From contig JAHEHU010000010.1 in assembly GCA_024639765.1 (NCBI GenBank), positions 1 to 50,247 on the forward strand: a stretch of 50,247 nt of DNA, read 5' to 3'. A model generated the notes under the pieces. That model saw only the letters and a program-made list of their open reading frames with translations, ran no database searches and had not been told where the DNA came from. Source of the stretch: Eudoraea sp. Its GTDB lineage: Bacteria > Bacteroidota > Bacteroidia > Flavobacteriales > Flavobacteriaceae. Shown here piece by piece: positions 42,407-50,247 of the stretch. Both the position numbers and the translations under genes were made by a program. Every line of letters starts with the position of its first letter. Position 1 is the first letter of the stretch.

Positions 42407-42440
42407 TTTGTTTAAGAATTGCGGCAAATTAGTAAATTTG
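42407..42440 (+). promoter_or_regulatory. Complete Bacteroidota-type promoter upstream of ybaB
   Basis: TTTG (42407-42410) and TAAATTTG (42433-42440) are 22 nt apart. The ATG at 42461 lies about 20 nt downstream, giving a short leader. Confidence 0.6.
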
Positions 42441-42460
42441 AGGAACGAAAACTAAAAAAT

Positions 42461-42787
42461 ATGTTTGGAGATCTAATGGGCATGATGGGTAAACTTAAGG
42501 AAACTCAGGCCAAAGTGGAAGCTACCAAGAAACGATTGAATACGGTGCTTCTTGATGAAAACTCGGGAGACGGTATGCTAACAGTTTCACTAACAGCAAA
42601 TCGTGAGTTAAAATCTATACAAATAGACGATAAACTCCTCGAAGACAAAGAACAACTGGAAGACTACCTTATCCTTACCTTAAATAAGGCTATTGAGAAA
42701 GCTACTGCCATACAAGAAGCAGAGCTGGCAGCGGTTGCCAAAGAAGGAATGCCCAATATTCCCGGAATGGATTCCTTTTTAAAATAA
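42461..42787 (+). CDS. ybaB: YbaB/EbfC nucleoid-associated protein
   Basis: A 108-residue DNA-binding protein that forms dimers and coats DNA. The N-terminal coiled coil ([19 protein letters not shown]) and the core [21 protein letters not shown] are typical. The ATG at 42461 begins MFGDLMGMM, the normal start; the longer frame from 42419 adds an upstream part that lies inside the promoter. No recR or dnaX is beside it, in contrast to E. coli. Confidence 0.9.
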   Translation: MFGDLMGMMGKLKETQAKVEATKKRLNTVLLDENSGDGMLTVSLTANRELKSIQIDDKLLEDKEQLEDYLILTLNKAIEKATAIQEAELAAVAKEGMPNIPGMDSFLK

Positions 42788-42841
42788 GGCTCCACTAATG
42801 ACTATTACTCTTTATAGAATATATAGTTTCGAAAATTAGTT

Positions 42842-43165
42842 ATGATCGATATTAAAAAAGAGAAGAATAACCTATACCGCTTCTTTGTAACCTCAGAGGA
42901 AGGAAATGCATTGCTGCAAAGTGTCACCTTTGACACTGAAAAGGAACTAAAAACAACCGTAAAGAAATTGTATCCCTTATCAAAAAAACCTTCTGTTTTT
43001 GAAAGAAAGACCAATCATAACGGGAAATTTCACTTTACCCTTAAAGATGCGAGTGGTATTGTAATAGGCACAAGCAACACCTATACCTCAGAAGCCGGGA
43101 TGGAAAATGGAATCACCAATGTACGCAAAAGGATCGCGTTCTTAAACCGATCAAAGTCCCTCTAA
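42842..43165 (+). CDS. YegP family (DUF1508) protein
   Basis: A 107-residue soluble protein with the two YegP-type repeats: FFVTSEEGNALLQSVTF and, near residue 60, GKFHFTLKDASGIVIGTSNTY, each with the F...G...S pattern, followed by MENGITNVRKR. DUF1508 proteins are of unknown function, associated with stress in some bacteria. Its last 15 nt overlap the end of the converging threonine aldolase gene. Confidence 0.82.
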   Translation: MIDIKKEKNNLYRFFVTSEEGNALLQSVTFDTEKELKTTVKKLYPLSKKPSVFERKTNHNGKFHFTLKDASGIVIGTSNTYTSEAGMENGITNVRKRIAFLNRSKSL

Positions 43166-44191
43166 AGAAGCTATTATTTTTAGCGTATGCTTATGCATGT
43201 CTCCTGTGTAATCCATATGGGTCACCATGCGCAGCTTCCCCTGCCCCATCCCTATGATCTGAATATTTTTTTTAGCCAATGCTTCCAGGAATTTTTCGGT
43301 GGAACATTTTTGCTCATTAATTTCAAAGATGATGATATTGGTCTCAATGGGTTCAACTTTCTTAACAAACGACAGTTTTTCTAAATGCAGTCCCAACTCC
43401 TTCGCTTTAAAATGATCTTCCGCAAGGCGTTCAACATGGTGGTCCAGGGCATAGATTCCGGCAGCAGCAAGAAAACCGGCCTGTCTCATCCCACCACCCA
43501 GTATTTTTCTAATCCTCAAAGCTTTATCCAAATACTCCTTCTTCCCTACCAATACTGAGCCCACAGGACATCCCAGGCCTTTGCTAAGGCACACACTGAT
43601 AGTGTCAAAAAGGCCTCCATATGCTTTCGGGTCTTCTCCTTTGGCAACAAGCGCATTCCATAGTCGGGCCCCATCCAGATGATATCCGAGTCCATGAGAA
43701 TCACATACTTTCCGTATCGCTATTAATTCTTCAAAATCCCAGCAGGCCCCACCGCCTTTATTGGTGGTGTTCTCTATACAGACCAGAGAGGTAAGCGGAC
43801 TATGGTAAAAATCGGGTGGATTGATAGCAGCTTCTACCTGACTTGCCGTCATCATGCCCCGATCTCCATCGACCAATTTACAGGACACCCCACTATTGAA
43901 ACTTACCCCGCCCCCTTCATAGTTGTAAACGTGAGCAAATTTATCACAGATCAGCTGATCTCCCGGATTCGTATGAATTTTTATGGCGGTCTGATTGGTC
44001 ATGGTACCACTAGGAAAAAACAAGGCTGCTTCCATTCCAAAAAGGGCCGCTACTTTTTCTTCCAGGGCATTTACGGAGGGATCTGCCTTAAAGACATCAT
44101 CCCCTACTTTGGCCTTCATTATGGCGTTCAGCATTCCGGAAGATGGCTTAGTAACCGTATCACTGATAAGATTTATCTCCATGGTATCCAT
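43151..44191 (-). CDS. ltaE: Low-specificity L-threonine aldolase
   Basis: A PLP enzyme of about 346 residues that splits L-threonine or allo-threonine to glycine and acetaldehyde. The start NLISDTVTKPS, GDDVFKADPSVNALEE, the PLP-binding lysine in CLSKGLGCPVGSV, and GGGMRQAGFLAA are diagnostic. It lies 6 nt after a metalloprotease on the same strand. ATG at 44191 or, 3 codons in, at 44182; both are possible. Provides glycine, linking to the serine/one-carbon genes elsewhere in the window only loosely. Confidence 0.93.
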   Translation of the reverse strand: MDTMEINLISDTVTKPSSGMLNAIMKAKVGDDVFKADPSVNALEEKVAALFGMEAALFFPSGTMTNQTAIKIHTNPGDQLICDKFAHVYNYEGGGVSFNSGVSCKLVDGDRGMMTASQVEAAINPPDFYHSPLTSLVCIENTTNKGGGACWDFEELIAIRKVCDSHGLGYHLDGARLWNALVAKGEDPKAYGGLFDTISVCLSKGLGCPVGSVLVGKKEYLDKALRIRKILGGGMRQAGFLAAAGIYALDHHVERLAEDHFKAKELGLHLEKLSFVKKVEPIETNIIIFEINEQKCSTEKFLEALAKKNIQIIGMGQGKLRMVTHMDYTGDMHKHTLKIIASLEGL

Positions 44192-44197
44192 ACTCTT

Positions 44198-46591
44198 TTA
44201 ATTGGCACAACCCATGCCAATGGGTGACCCATCTGGTAACTTAGGGGCTGCGATCACTTTAAACTCATCCATATCTTCCATGAAGACCCCTATCCTTCTG
44301 GCCATTTCTTTTTGGTCTGCATCCGAAGAACTCATATACTTAGATTTTAGTGCTCTGAGTACCTCATTGGCTATGGCATTAACCTGGGGGTGCACATCCT
44401 TATGGGCCGCCAGGTTCATGATATGAAACAGAACACGATAGTTGATCGTACGTTGAACCTGCATTCTGTATGGGTCCTTGTGTGCCTTCATTAAAGTATT
44501 CTCTTCCAAACCTTTCATAATTTCATTTAATCCCAATTGATCTGGATCCAAACTTTTTTGTTGAATAAGTCGTGATGCCCTTTCCGGATGCAATAAAAAT
44601 CCTAAGGTCATATCTGCTGCTGTTTCGGGTGCCGAAAGAGCATCAAAAGAAACCCCGGTCTTTCCATTAAATGATTCACGTGTTCTGTTAAAGCCTATTG
44701 CTCTGGGAGGAAACAAACCTAGCTTATCTGCCGGAATGGCTATTACCGCCGCATCTAAGGTTTTAAAAATACTTTGTAGTGCATTTTTTTGATCTTTTAC
44801 CCCCATAGGCTCTACGACCAATTGACCATCTCCTTTTACGGCATAATTATAATTAAGTCCGCCAATAGATTTTGCGGCTGCTTCTGTTTGATATCTATGA
44901 AAGAAATACAAAGGGACAAAAACATCTTCTAACACAGAATTGGCCTCTCCTGTTCTGATATTATGAATTGAAAAGTTATCAATGGCTTCTGACCTAAGAG
45001 CAAGCATCCTGTCTAATTCTTCACTTGCACTGCTTCCGTTGTCCCATAAATGTCCAAGGACATGCGCACTACCCATTGGACGTGAATCCTGATCTGAAAT
45101 ATAGCGTAATCCTTGTTCTTGCGCATTTTCCAAGATATTGTTTAATCCGTCTTTTTCCGCAGTTCCCTCAGGAAAATCAGCGTATGAATATGCCACCGTT
45201 GTTTTGTCCCATTCCCCAATGCCTGTATCATAGGCCTGAGAAAAATCGATCATCCCATTGGTCAGGCTTATGTAAGGATGTGGATAATCCATGACAGACG
45301 CTCTGTTATTTGTACTGGCTGCAAAATTATGGGCGAACCCAAGTGTATGTCCGATTTCATGTGCCGATAGCTGTCTGATCCGTGCCAAGGCCAATTCTAA
45401 CATAGGTTGTATGTTCTCATCACTTTCCGCAAAAGGCTGATTCATTAGGGCCTGGGCAATGAGAAAATCCTGCCTGATACGCAAACTGCCAAGACTTACA
45501 TGGCCTTTAATGATCTCACCGGTTCTTGGATCCGTTATGCTACTACCATAGCTCCAGCCCCGTGTGGAGCGGTGTACCCATTGGATGACATTGTATCTAA
45601 CATCCAGAGGGTCGGCATCATCGGGCAGCATTTTAAGTTGGAACGCATCTTTGTATCCTATAGCTTCAAAAGCCTGGTTCCACCATCGGCCCCCTTCGAG
45701 CAAGGCGGAACGGACCGGTTCGGGCGTACCGTTATCCAGGTAGTATATGATCGGTTCTTTGGCCTCACTTATTGCTGCATTGGGTTCCTTCTTTTCCAGT
45801 CGGTGCCGTGTTACAAATCTTTTAACAAGCGATTCCTGTACCGGGGTTGCGTAATCGTAATACGAAAAGGGATACGATCCTGAACGCGGATCAAATATCC
45901 TCATCTTGTAGCCATTATCTGGCAAGTCAATAAATGAATGGTGCTGTGAGACCGTTACCAGCTCAGGATTGGGTGAAACTGATCGTATATAGCCCCCCTT
46001 GGGCTCTCCTTTGAAAGTTAGCATCAGATCGAACTCAATGTTCTTTGGAAATGCTCGTGTCCTGGATAGGTCGATCGCACTTTTTGATTTATCCAGTGTA
46101 TAGGACCCCTGATTGGTTCGTTTTAATCGGGCCGATACTCCATGTGCATCCTGCATTAAGAAATCAGTGATATCTAAAATATAGCTACCGTTTTTTTCCT
46201 CTTCTATCTTAAAGCCAAAAAGCACAGATTTAGCAAAGGCCTGTTCAACTGATTTCTTCTCAAGGGTATTCTCCGTAAGCGCCCTAAATTTCAAATTTGG
46301 TTGAATCAATAACAGTTTGTTTCCTGCTTTTTTAAAATACACAACCTGCTCATTTCCAAGCTGTCCTCTATCCAATCCTATATCATTACTTCCAATACCA
46401 CTACTAAGAGAGTACACATACAGAAATTCTTTCTCCAGTTCCTTTACTTCCAGGAAGACCTTGTCATTTTGTTCATCGTGATAGAAGGAAAACAAACCTT
46501 CATATTTTTTATAATCCTTACTTTTTTCTGCAAACTGACCAAAGCCGGCCACGCAGAAAAAGAACCCAATTACCGGTACAATATGTTTCAT
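44198..46591 (-). CDS. Exported zinc metalloprotease (DUF5117/DUF5118 type)
   Basis: A 797-residue protein with a signal peptide (about 1-18, ending AGFGQ). The metzincin zinc site is H411-E-x2-H415-x2-G-x2-H421 in AHEIGHTLGFAHNF, with a Met-turn in SVMDYPHPY. The N-terminal domain (to residue ~210) fits DUF5118/5117 and the C-terminal ~300 residues match no domain I can name. The protease is likely periplasmic or secreted. Substrate unknown. Divergent from the ATP-grasp gene across a 190-nt gap. Confidence 0.88.
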   Translation of the reverse strand: MKHIVPVIGFFFCVAGFGQFAEKSKDYKKYEGLFSFYHDEQNDKVFLEVKELEKEFLYVYSLSSGIGSNDIGLDRGQLGNEQVVYFKKAGNKLLLIQPNLKFRALTENTLEKKSVEQAFAKSVLFGFKIEEEKNGSYILDITDFLMQDAHGVSARLKRTNQGSYTLDKSKSAIDLSRTRAFPKNIEFDLMLTFKGEPKGGYIRSVSPNPELVTVSQHHSFIDLPDNGYKMRIFDPRSGSYPFSYYDYATPVQESLVKRFVTRHRLEKKEPNAAISEAKEPIIYYLDNGTPEPVRSALLEGGRWWNQAFEAIGYKDAFQLKMLPDDADPLDVRYNVIQWVHRSTRGWSYGSSITDPRTGEIIKGHVSLGSLRIRQDFLIAQALMNQPFAESDENIQPMLELALARIRQLSAHEIGHTLGFAHNFAASTNNRASVMDYPHPYISLTNGMIDFSQAYDTGIGEWDKTTVAYSYADFPEGTAEKDGLNNILENAQEQGLRYISDQDSRPMGSAHVLGHLWDNGSSASEELDRMLALRSEAIDNFSIHNIRTGEANSVLEDVFVPLYFFHRYQTEAAAKSIGGLNYNYAVKGDGQLVVEPMGVKDQKNALQSIFKTLDAAVIAIPADKLGLFPPRAIGFNRTRESFNGKTGVSFDALSAPETAADMTLGFLLHPERASRLIQQKSLDPDQLGLNEIMKGLEENTLMKAHKDPYRMQVQRTINYRVLFHIMNLAAHKDVHPQVNAIANEVLRALKSKYMSSSDADQKEMARRIGVFMEDMDEFKVIAAPKLPDGSPIGMGCAN

Positions 46592-46782
46592 AGTTAACGT
46601 TTAGCTGCTAAATTTATATAAATTAGAAAGAACCATCACTGCCATAGAAATAAATTCCTCTTGCGCAATTCTCAAAACAGAATAGAGCAGTCTATCAAAT
46701 TATCAATTTTACTTAAGAATATTTGTTGAATTCCTGTTCGTATTTCATACAAAATCCGCTATATTCCACCAAAGACTTTTAT

Positions 46783-48243
46783 ATGCCTAAAGAAGACAGT
46801 ACCATATTTGCTTCCTACCAGCGAGATCCGTCCCTTTTTGATGAAATCTATGATGCTAAGGGGCAGATAAAAGACGTCTATAAGACCCTCTTCCAACTGT
46901 ATGGAGGCCATTCTATACCGGATTACATGACCTTAAATGAAAAAGCGAGGTCCTCCTTCTTTAATCAGGGGATCACTTTTCAGGTATATCATGATAAACA
47001 GATGCAGGAAAAGATCTTTCCTTTCGATTTATTTCCACGAATTATAGATAGTAAAGAATGGGAGGTCATTGAAAAAGGGGCCATTCAAAGAAGCAGGGCC
47101 CTGAATCTATTTCTCTGGGATATATATCATGAAAAAAAGATATTGAAGCAGGGAGTTGTGCCTTTGGAACTCATCAGTTCTTCCGAAAACTATCTGCATC
47201 AAATGATAGGTGTAGATCCGCCCGGTGGGATCTACAATCATATCTCAGGAACAGATGTCATTAAACACAATGATGGCCAATATTACGTACTGGAGGATAA
47301 TATTCGTTGCCCTTCTGGGGTAAGTTACGTGATCTGCAATCGCACAGCCCTTAAACGTGCCTTGTTTGGCGTCTTCAATCACTACGAAACACATACGGTA
47401 ACCAATTATGCTGAAAATCTTCTCGATCTTTTGGAATCGGTAAAGCCTCATGGAGTGGACGTTCCCAATACCGTCGTTATTACCCCGGGAATGTATAATT
47501 CGGCCTTTTATGAACATTCATACCTGGCCAAGACCATGGGCGTTGAATTGGTAGAAGGACGCGATCTTTTTGTGGAGAACGATTTCGTTTATATGCGCAC
47601 CATTAAAGGCCCTCAAAAAGTTGATATCATTTATAGACGAATTGATGATCAGTTCCTGGATCCATTAGAATTCAGGGCTGATTCATCCTTAGGGGTCCCG
47701 GGCTTGTTCTCGGCGTACAAAAAGGGAAATGTTACCCTGGCCAATGCCCCAGGGACAGGTGTTGCCGATGATAAGGCCGTCTACACCTATATGCCTGAGA
47801 TCATTAAATACTATTTGGATGAAACACCAATCCTGAACAATGTGCATACCTACCATTGCAGCCGGCCAAAGGAATTGGCCTATGTGTTAGATCACATTCA
47901 TGAATTGGTGATCAAACCCGTTGATGAAGCAGGGGGATATGGCATTTCCATTGGTAACCGACTTACCAAAGAAGAAATAGAGACTGTAAAGAAGCAAATA
48001 AAGGAACATCCAAGGAAATATGTAGCGCAACCCATAATGTCTTTATCTGTGCATCCAACGTATATAGATGAAACAAGTTCATTTGAACAACGCCATGTGG
48101 ACCTCAGGACATTTACCATCTTGGGAAAGGACAGGGATTTTGTTCTAAAAGGCGGCTTAACACGAGTAGCGCTTAAAAAAGGAAACCTTATTGTAAATTC
48201 TTCTCAGGGTGGTGGATCCAAAGATACCTGGGTTTTAAAATAA
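46783..48243 (+). CDS. Circularly permuted ATP-grasp protein
   Basis: A 486-residue member of the circularly permuted ATP-grasp type 2 family (DUF404/DUF407). Conserved stretches include GGIYNHISGTDVIKHNDGQYYVLEDNIRCPSGVSY, read here in two parts, and KPVDEAGGYGISIG, the nucleotide-binding glycine-rich loop. ATP-grasp enzymes join a carboxylate to an amine; the substrate here is unknown. The ATG at 46783 gives MPKEDSTIF; the in-frame start at 46723 is rejected as it adds a short unrelated leader. The alpha-E and transglutaminase genes follow on the same strand, 10 and 32 nt apart. Confidence 0.88.
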   Translation: MPKEDSTIFASYQRDPSLFDEIYDAKGQIKDVYKTLFQLYGGHSIPDYMTLNEKARSSFFNQGITFQVYHDKQMQEKIFPFDLFPRIIDSKEWEVIEKGAIQRSRALNLFLWDIYHEKKILKQGVVPLELISSSENYLHQMIGVDPPGGIYNHISGTDVIKHNDGQYYVLEDNIRCPSGVSYVICNRTALKRALFGVFNHYETHTVTNYAENLLDLLESVKPHGVDVPNTVVITPGMYNSAFYEHSYLAKTMGVELVEGRDLFVENDFVYMRTIKGPQKVDIIYRRIDDQFLDPLEFRADSSLGVPGLFSAYKKGNVTLANAPGTGVADDKAVYTYMPEIIKYYLDETPILNNVHTYHCSRPKELAYVLDHIHELVIKPVDEAGGYGISIGNRLTKEEIETVKKQIKEHPRKYVAQPIMSLSVHPTYIDETSSFEQRHVDLRTFTILGKDRDFVLKGGLTRVALKKGNLIVNSSQGGGSKDTWVLK

Positions 48244-48253
48244 TACTAAAACT

Positions 48254-49201
48254 ATGCTAGCTAGAGTAGCCAACAATCTTTTTTGGATGGGGCGTTATAT
48301 TGAACGTTCTGAACATATTGCACGGTACATGCATGTAAACTACTTTTCTTCCCTGGATGCGCCCAATGAACTCTCCAGATCCAGGCAATTTGTTCTGAAT
48401 TCAATGCTGAGGATGATTGGTGCACCTGAGGCCGGAGAAAACGAGGTATTGGATGAAGAAGCGGTACTTTTCAAACTTGCTTTAGATCCTGAGCACCCTT
48501 TCTCCATTATAAGCAACGTTAAGTATGCAAGAGAAAATGCAAATAGCGCCCGTGACCTTATCTCTACAGACCTTTATGAGTCTATAAATAAGTTTTACCA
48601 CTTTGTTCTGAAATATCCGGAGCAGCACTTTCTAAAAAAAGGGCTGTACGACTTTGCCATCAACATCATAGAAATGTCTTCCATTTTAAGGGGTAGGATC
48701 AGAAGTACACTGTTGCACGATGAGGTCTATGCAATCATTATGTTAGGGGTTAATCTGGAAAGGGCCAACCAGCTTATCCGTATCATTAATGCCAAATACT
48801 ACGATGCCTTATACGCCCAGGGGAGTTACGAGGCCAAGTTCAGCAAAAGTTTTGAGTGGACCACCCTGTTAAAATGTGTGGAATCCTATGATATGATGCG
48901 CCGGTTTTACAAAAAAACACCCACGAGTTTAACCACCCTGGAGTTTCTGATCTTAAACCCTAACTGTCCAAGATCTATGATGAATAGTTTAAATCAGGTC
49001 TACACGCATATTCGGGTATTAGACAATTCATTCCGTTATAACAAGCGGTCAACTGCCTTTCTTGTAGGAAGAGTGCGTGCAGAGTACCAGTATAAATACA
49101 TTGAAGAGATAGAAGGCAATATCAAACAATTTATTGAGGCTATGTTGAAGAATTTAGCCGATATTGGTGATAAAATGGAAAACGAATTCTTTCATTATTA
49201 A
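48254..49201 (+). CDS. Alpha-E domain protein
   Basis: A 315-residue mainly helical protein (formerly DUF403). The start MLARVANNLFWMGRYIERSEHIARY is diagnostic. Acidic and basic residues alternate in helices (EFLILNPNCPRSMMNSL is a conserved patch). It has no catalytic motif I can assign. Members are nearly always adjacent to a circularly permuted ATP-grasp and a transglutaminase, as here, so it probably acts with them in a peptide- or amide-forming process. Confidence 0.88.
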   Translation: MLARVANNLFWMGRYIERSEHIARYMHVNYFSSLDAPNELSRSRQFVLNSMLRMIGAPEAGENEVLDEEAVLFKLALDPEHPFSIISNVKYARENANSARDLISTDLYESINKFYHFVLKYPEQHFLKKGLYDFAINIIEMSSILRGRIRSTLLHDEVYAIIMLGVNLERANQLIRIINAKYYDALYAQGSYEAKFSKSFEWTTLLKCVESYDMMRRFYKKTPTSLTTLEFLILNPNCPRSMMNSLNQVYTHIRVLDNSFRYNKRSTAFLVGRVRAEYQYKYIEEIEGNIKQFIEAMLKNLADIGDKMENEFFHY

Positions 49202-49233
49202 ATGGTCCGGATGCTTTTAGCCCCAACAAGTTT

Positions 49234-50091
49234 ATGTCTTTAGAATATACAATTGTCTATAAAGCAGAGAATGTCTACGACCATCCTGTAAAAGAAGCTC
49301 GGTGGCAATTCCTTATTACCCCGGATGAGAATAGTAACCAAAAGTTACAAACTGTAACATTTAAGAATTCTATGGATTTTCCATATGAATTCTCAACAAA
49401 TGCCTATGGTTTTAAAACAATACGGATCCTTGCCAAAGCTCCCTTTAAGGAAATCTCTTTTGAGGCGGGATTTAGCGTTATCAAGGAGCGGTCTAATCCT
49501 TTCGAATTCATACTGCCCATCAACAAGGAAGATGAATATGCCAAATATCAGCAGCTTCAATTCAAAGTAGATCATGAACCCTTTTTGCGCAGAACGCCAT
49601 TAACGTCTTTGTTAGAGCATCACAACCACTTCTTCAACTATCAACCAGATAAATTTGTTTTTGAAAATCTTCAGGAGTTGAATAAATGGGTTTTTGAAAA
49701 GATTTTTTATACGCCCGGTGCTACCAATGTAGACACCACTTTAGATGAGATAATAGAGAACAGGCATGGAGTATGTCAGGATTTTGCCCATTTGTTCTGT
49801 GCTGTGGCCAGAAAATATGGGATTCCTTGTCGCTATGTATCCGGGTATTTACACCAGGGAAACGGATATTTCGGTGACTCGCAGATGCATGCCTGGACCG
49901 AGGCCTACATTGAAGACATAGGGTGGATAGGTTTTGACCCAACTAATAATCTGATCGCCAACGAGAACCACATCAAAGTAGCGCATGGAAAGGATTATTC
50001 TGATTGTTCTCCTTTAAAAGGTATTTTGTACTCAAAGGGTAATAATACCACTAATCACAGCGTTCAGGTTCACGGTCAGCAACAACAATAA
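49234..50091 (+). CDS. Transglutaminase-like cysteine protease family protein
   Basis: A 285-residue soluble protein. The N-terminal beta-rich domain (about 1-115) matches the bacterial transglutaminase N-terminal domain. The catalytic triad is visible: C181 in HGVCQDFAHLF, H219 in MHAWTEAYI and D235 in GFDPTNN. Members cleave or form isopeptide bonds; several of these are peptidases. It ends the ATP-grasp / alpha-E operon; a promoter and prfB come next. Confidence 0.9.
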   Translation: MSLEYTIVYKAENVYDHPVKEARWQFLITPDENSNQKLQTVTFKNSMDFPYEFSTNAYGFKTIRILAKAPFKEISFEAGFSVIKERSNPFEFILPINKEDEYAKYQQLQFKVDHEPFLRRTPLTSLLEHHNHFFNYQPDKFVFENLQELNKWVFEKIFYTPGATNVDTTLDEIIENRHGVCQDFAHLFCAVARKYGIPCRYVSGYLHQGNGYFGDSQMHAWTEAYIEDIGWIGFDPTNNLIANENHIKVAHGKDYSDCSPLKGILYSKGNNTTNHSVQVHGQQQQ

Positions 50092-50130
50092 AATCATTTT
50101 TAAAAAATTTACTACTCCGTAAAAGAGTGG

Positions 50131-50138
50131 TATTTTTG
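50131..50138 (+). promoter_or_regulatory. Bacteroidota -7 box upstream of prfB
   Basis: TATTTTTG matches exactly, with TTTA at 50108-50111 as weak -33 (19-nt spacer). The prfB ATG is 17 nt further. Confidence 0.5.
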
Positions 50139-50155
50139 AACGAAAATATACTACA

Positions 50156-50247
50156 ATGACTACCACAGATCAGCAAAAAGATCTTATAGAGCGCCTTGGT
50201 GCGTTAAGGAGGTATCTTTGACATAGATGCCAAATTGATTGAAATAG
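50156..50247 (+). CDS. prfB: Peptide chain release factor 2, N-terminal part (continues beyond the window)
   Basis: Release factor 2 reads UGA and UAA codons. The gene starts ATG at 50156 and after 21 codons meets an in-frame TGA (50219-50221) in the context AGG-AGG-TAT-CTT-TGA-C. This is the classical programmed +1 frameshift site: an internal Shine-Dalgarno-like AGGAGG (50207-50212), the slippery CTT (50216-50218) and the slow UGA-C stop. Continuing in the +1 frame gives DIDAKLIEI, the expected RF2 sequence. The protein is cut at the window end. Confidence 0.93.
50207..50222 (+). promoter_or_regulatory. prfB programmed +1 frameshift element
   Basis: AGGAGG, then TAT, CTT, TGA, C. The internal SD-like element 3 nt before the slippery CTT stimulates shifting. 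When RF2 is scarce, termination at UGA is slow and the ribosome shifts, so synthesis is autoregulated. Confidence 0.92.

Overview
The window looks like a contiguous piece of a Flavobacteriaceae (Bacteroidota) chromosome, probably from a marine or related environmental genus. I base this on gene content typical of that family (DUF6146/DUF6787 pair, DUF4834-YfhO-glycosyltransferase-flippase operon, TIGR02757, BatA-like protein, S9 and S10 exopeptidases, nth and uvrA flanking ECF sigma factors), on A/T-rich starts without strong Shine-Dalgarno sequences, and on repeated Bacteroidota-type -7 boxes (TAnnTTTG) in front of genes. I see no rRNA, tRNA, CRISPR array, insertion sequence or prophage. Coding density is high and the region reads as core genome.

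Layout: 1-5.6 kb holds the tail of an unknown gene, a ferredoxin, a LuxC-like acyl-CoA reductase, serC and a serA-like dehydrogenase, a DUF937 protein and the DUF6146/DUF6787 pair. 5.7-9.5 kb holds a small membrane protein, folE, and a translationally coupled ABC ATPase / CPBP protease / TIGR02757 operon, then a small STAS-like protein. 9.5-15.2 kb holds mostly exported proteins (Gfo/Idh/MocA oxidoreductase, S10 peptidase, lipoprotein, SGNH hydrolase) and a glycosyltransferase. 15.3-19.5 kb is a BatA-like / dihydroorotase-like / small membrane protein / esterase operon. 19.5-23.5 kb has an MBL-fold hydrolase, a conserved unknown protein, Bcp peroxiredoxin and an endonuclease III homolog. 23.5-25.4 kb contains the most unusual structure. 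25.6-28.4 kb is uvrA. 28.6-29.8 kb is a secreted, extremely basic protein. 29.9-35.4 kb is the surface-polysaccharide-type operon. 36.6-40.2 kb is a candidate sulfonolipid locus. 40.2-46.6 kb has peptidases, YbaB, YegP and threonine aldolase. 46.7-50.1 kb is an ATP-grasp / alpha-E / transglutaminase operon, followed by the start of prfB with its programmed frameshift.

The main finding is at 23.5-25.4 kb. Two ECF sigma factors lie in tandem on the minus strand and share about 75% identity by hand count. Each is followed, after 67 or 68 nt, by an ORF of exactly 47 codons. The two 47-residue products are paralogs of each other (18 of 47 identical), and each ORF is followed by an intrinsic terminator. 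This is a duplicated sigma factor plus microprotein cassette. The microproteins have diverged much faster than the sigma factors, as expected of partners or specificity determinants.

A second theme is lipid chemistry. A cysteine-synthase-family enzyme (possible cysteate synthase), an alpha-oxoamine-synthase-family acyltransferase (serine palmitoyltransferase/CapB type) and a GNAT-fold acyltransferase are adjacent. SerC in the same window makes O-phosphoserine, which is the substrate of cysteate synthase. Other noteworthy points are a sigma-54-like promoter before the basic secreted protein, a dihydroorotase homolog lacking most metal ligands, and an endonuclease III homolog with no iron-sulfur cysteines.
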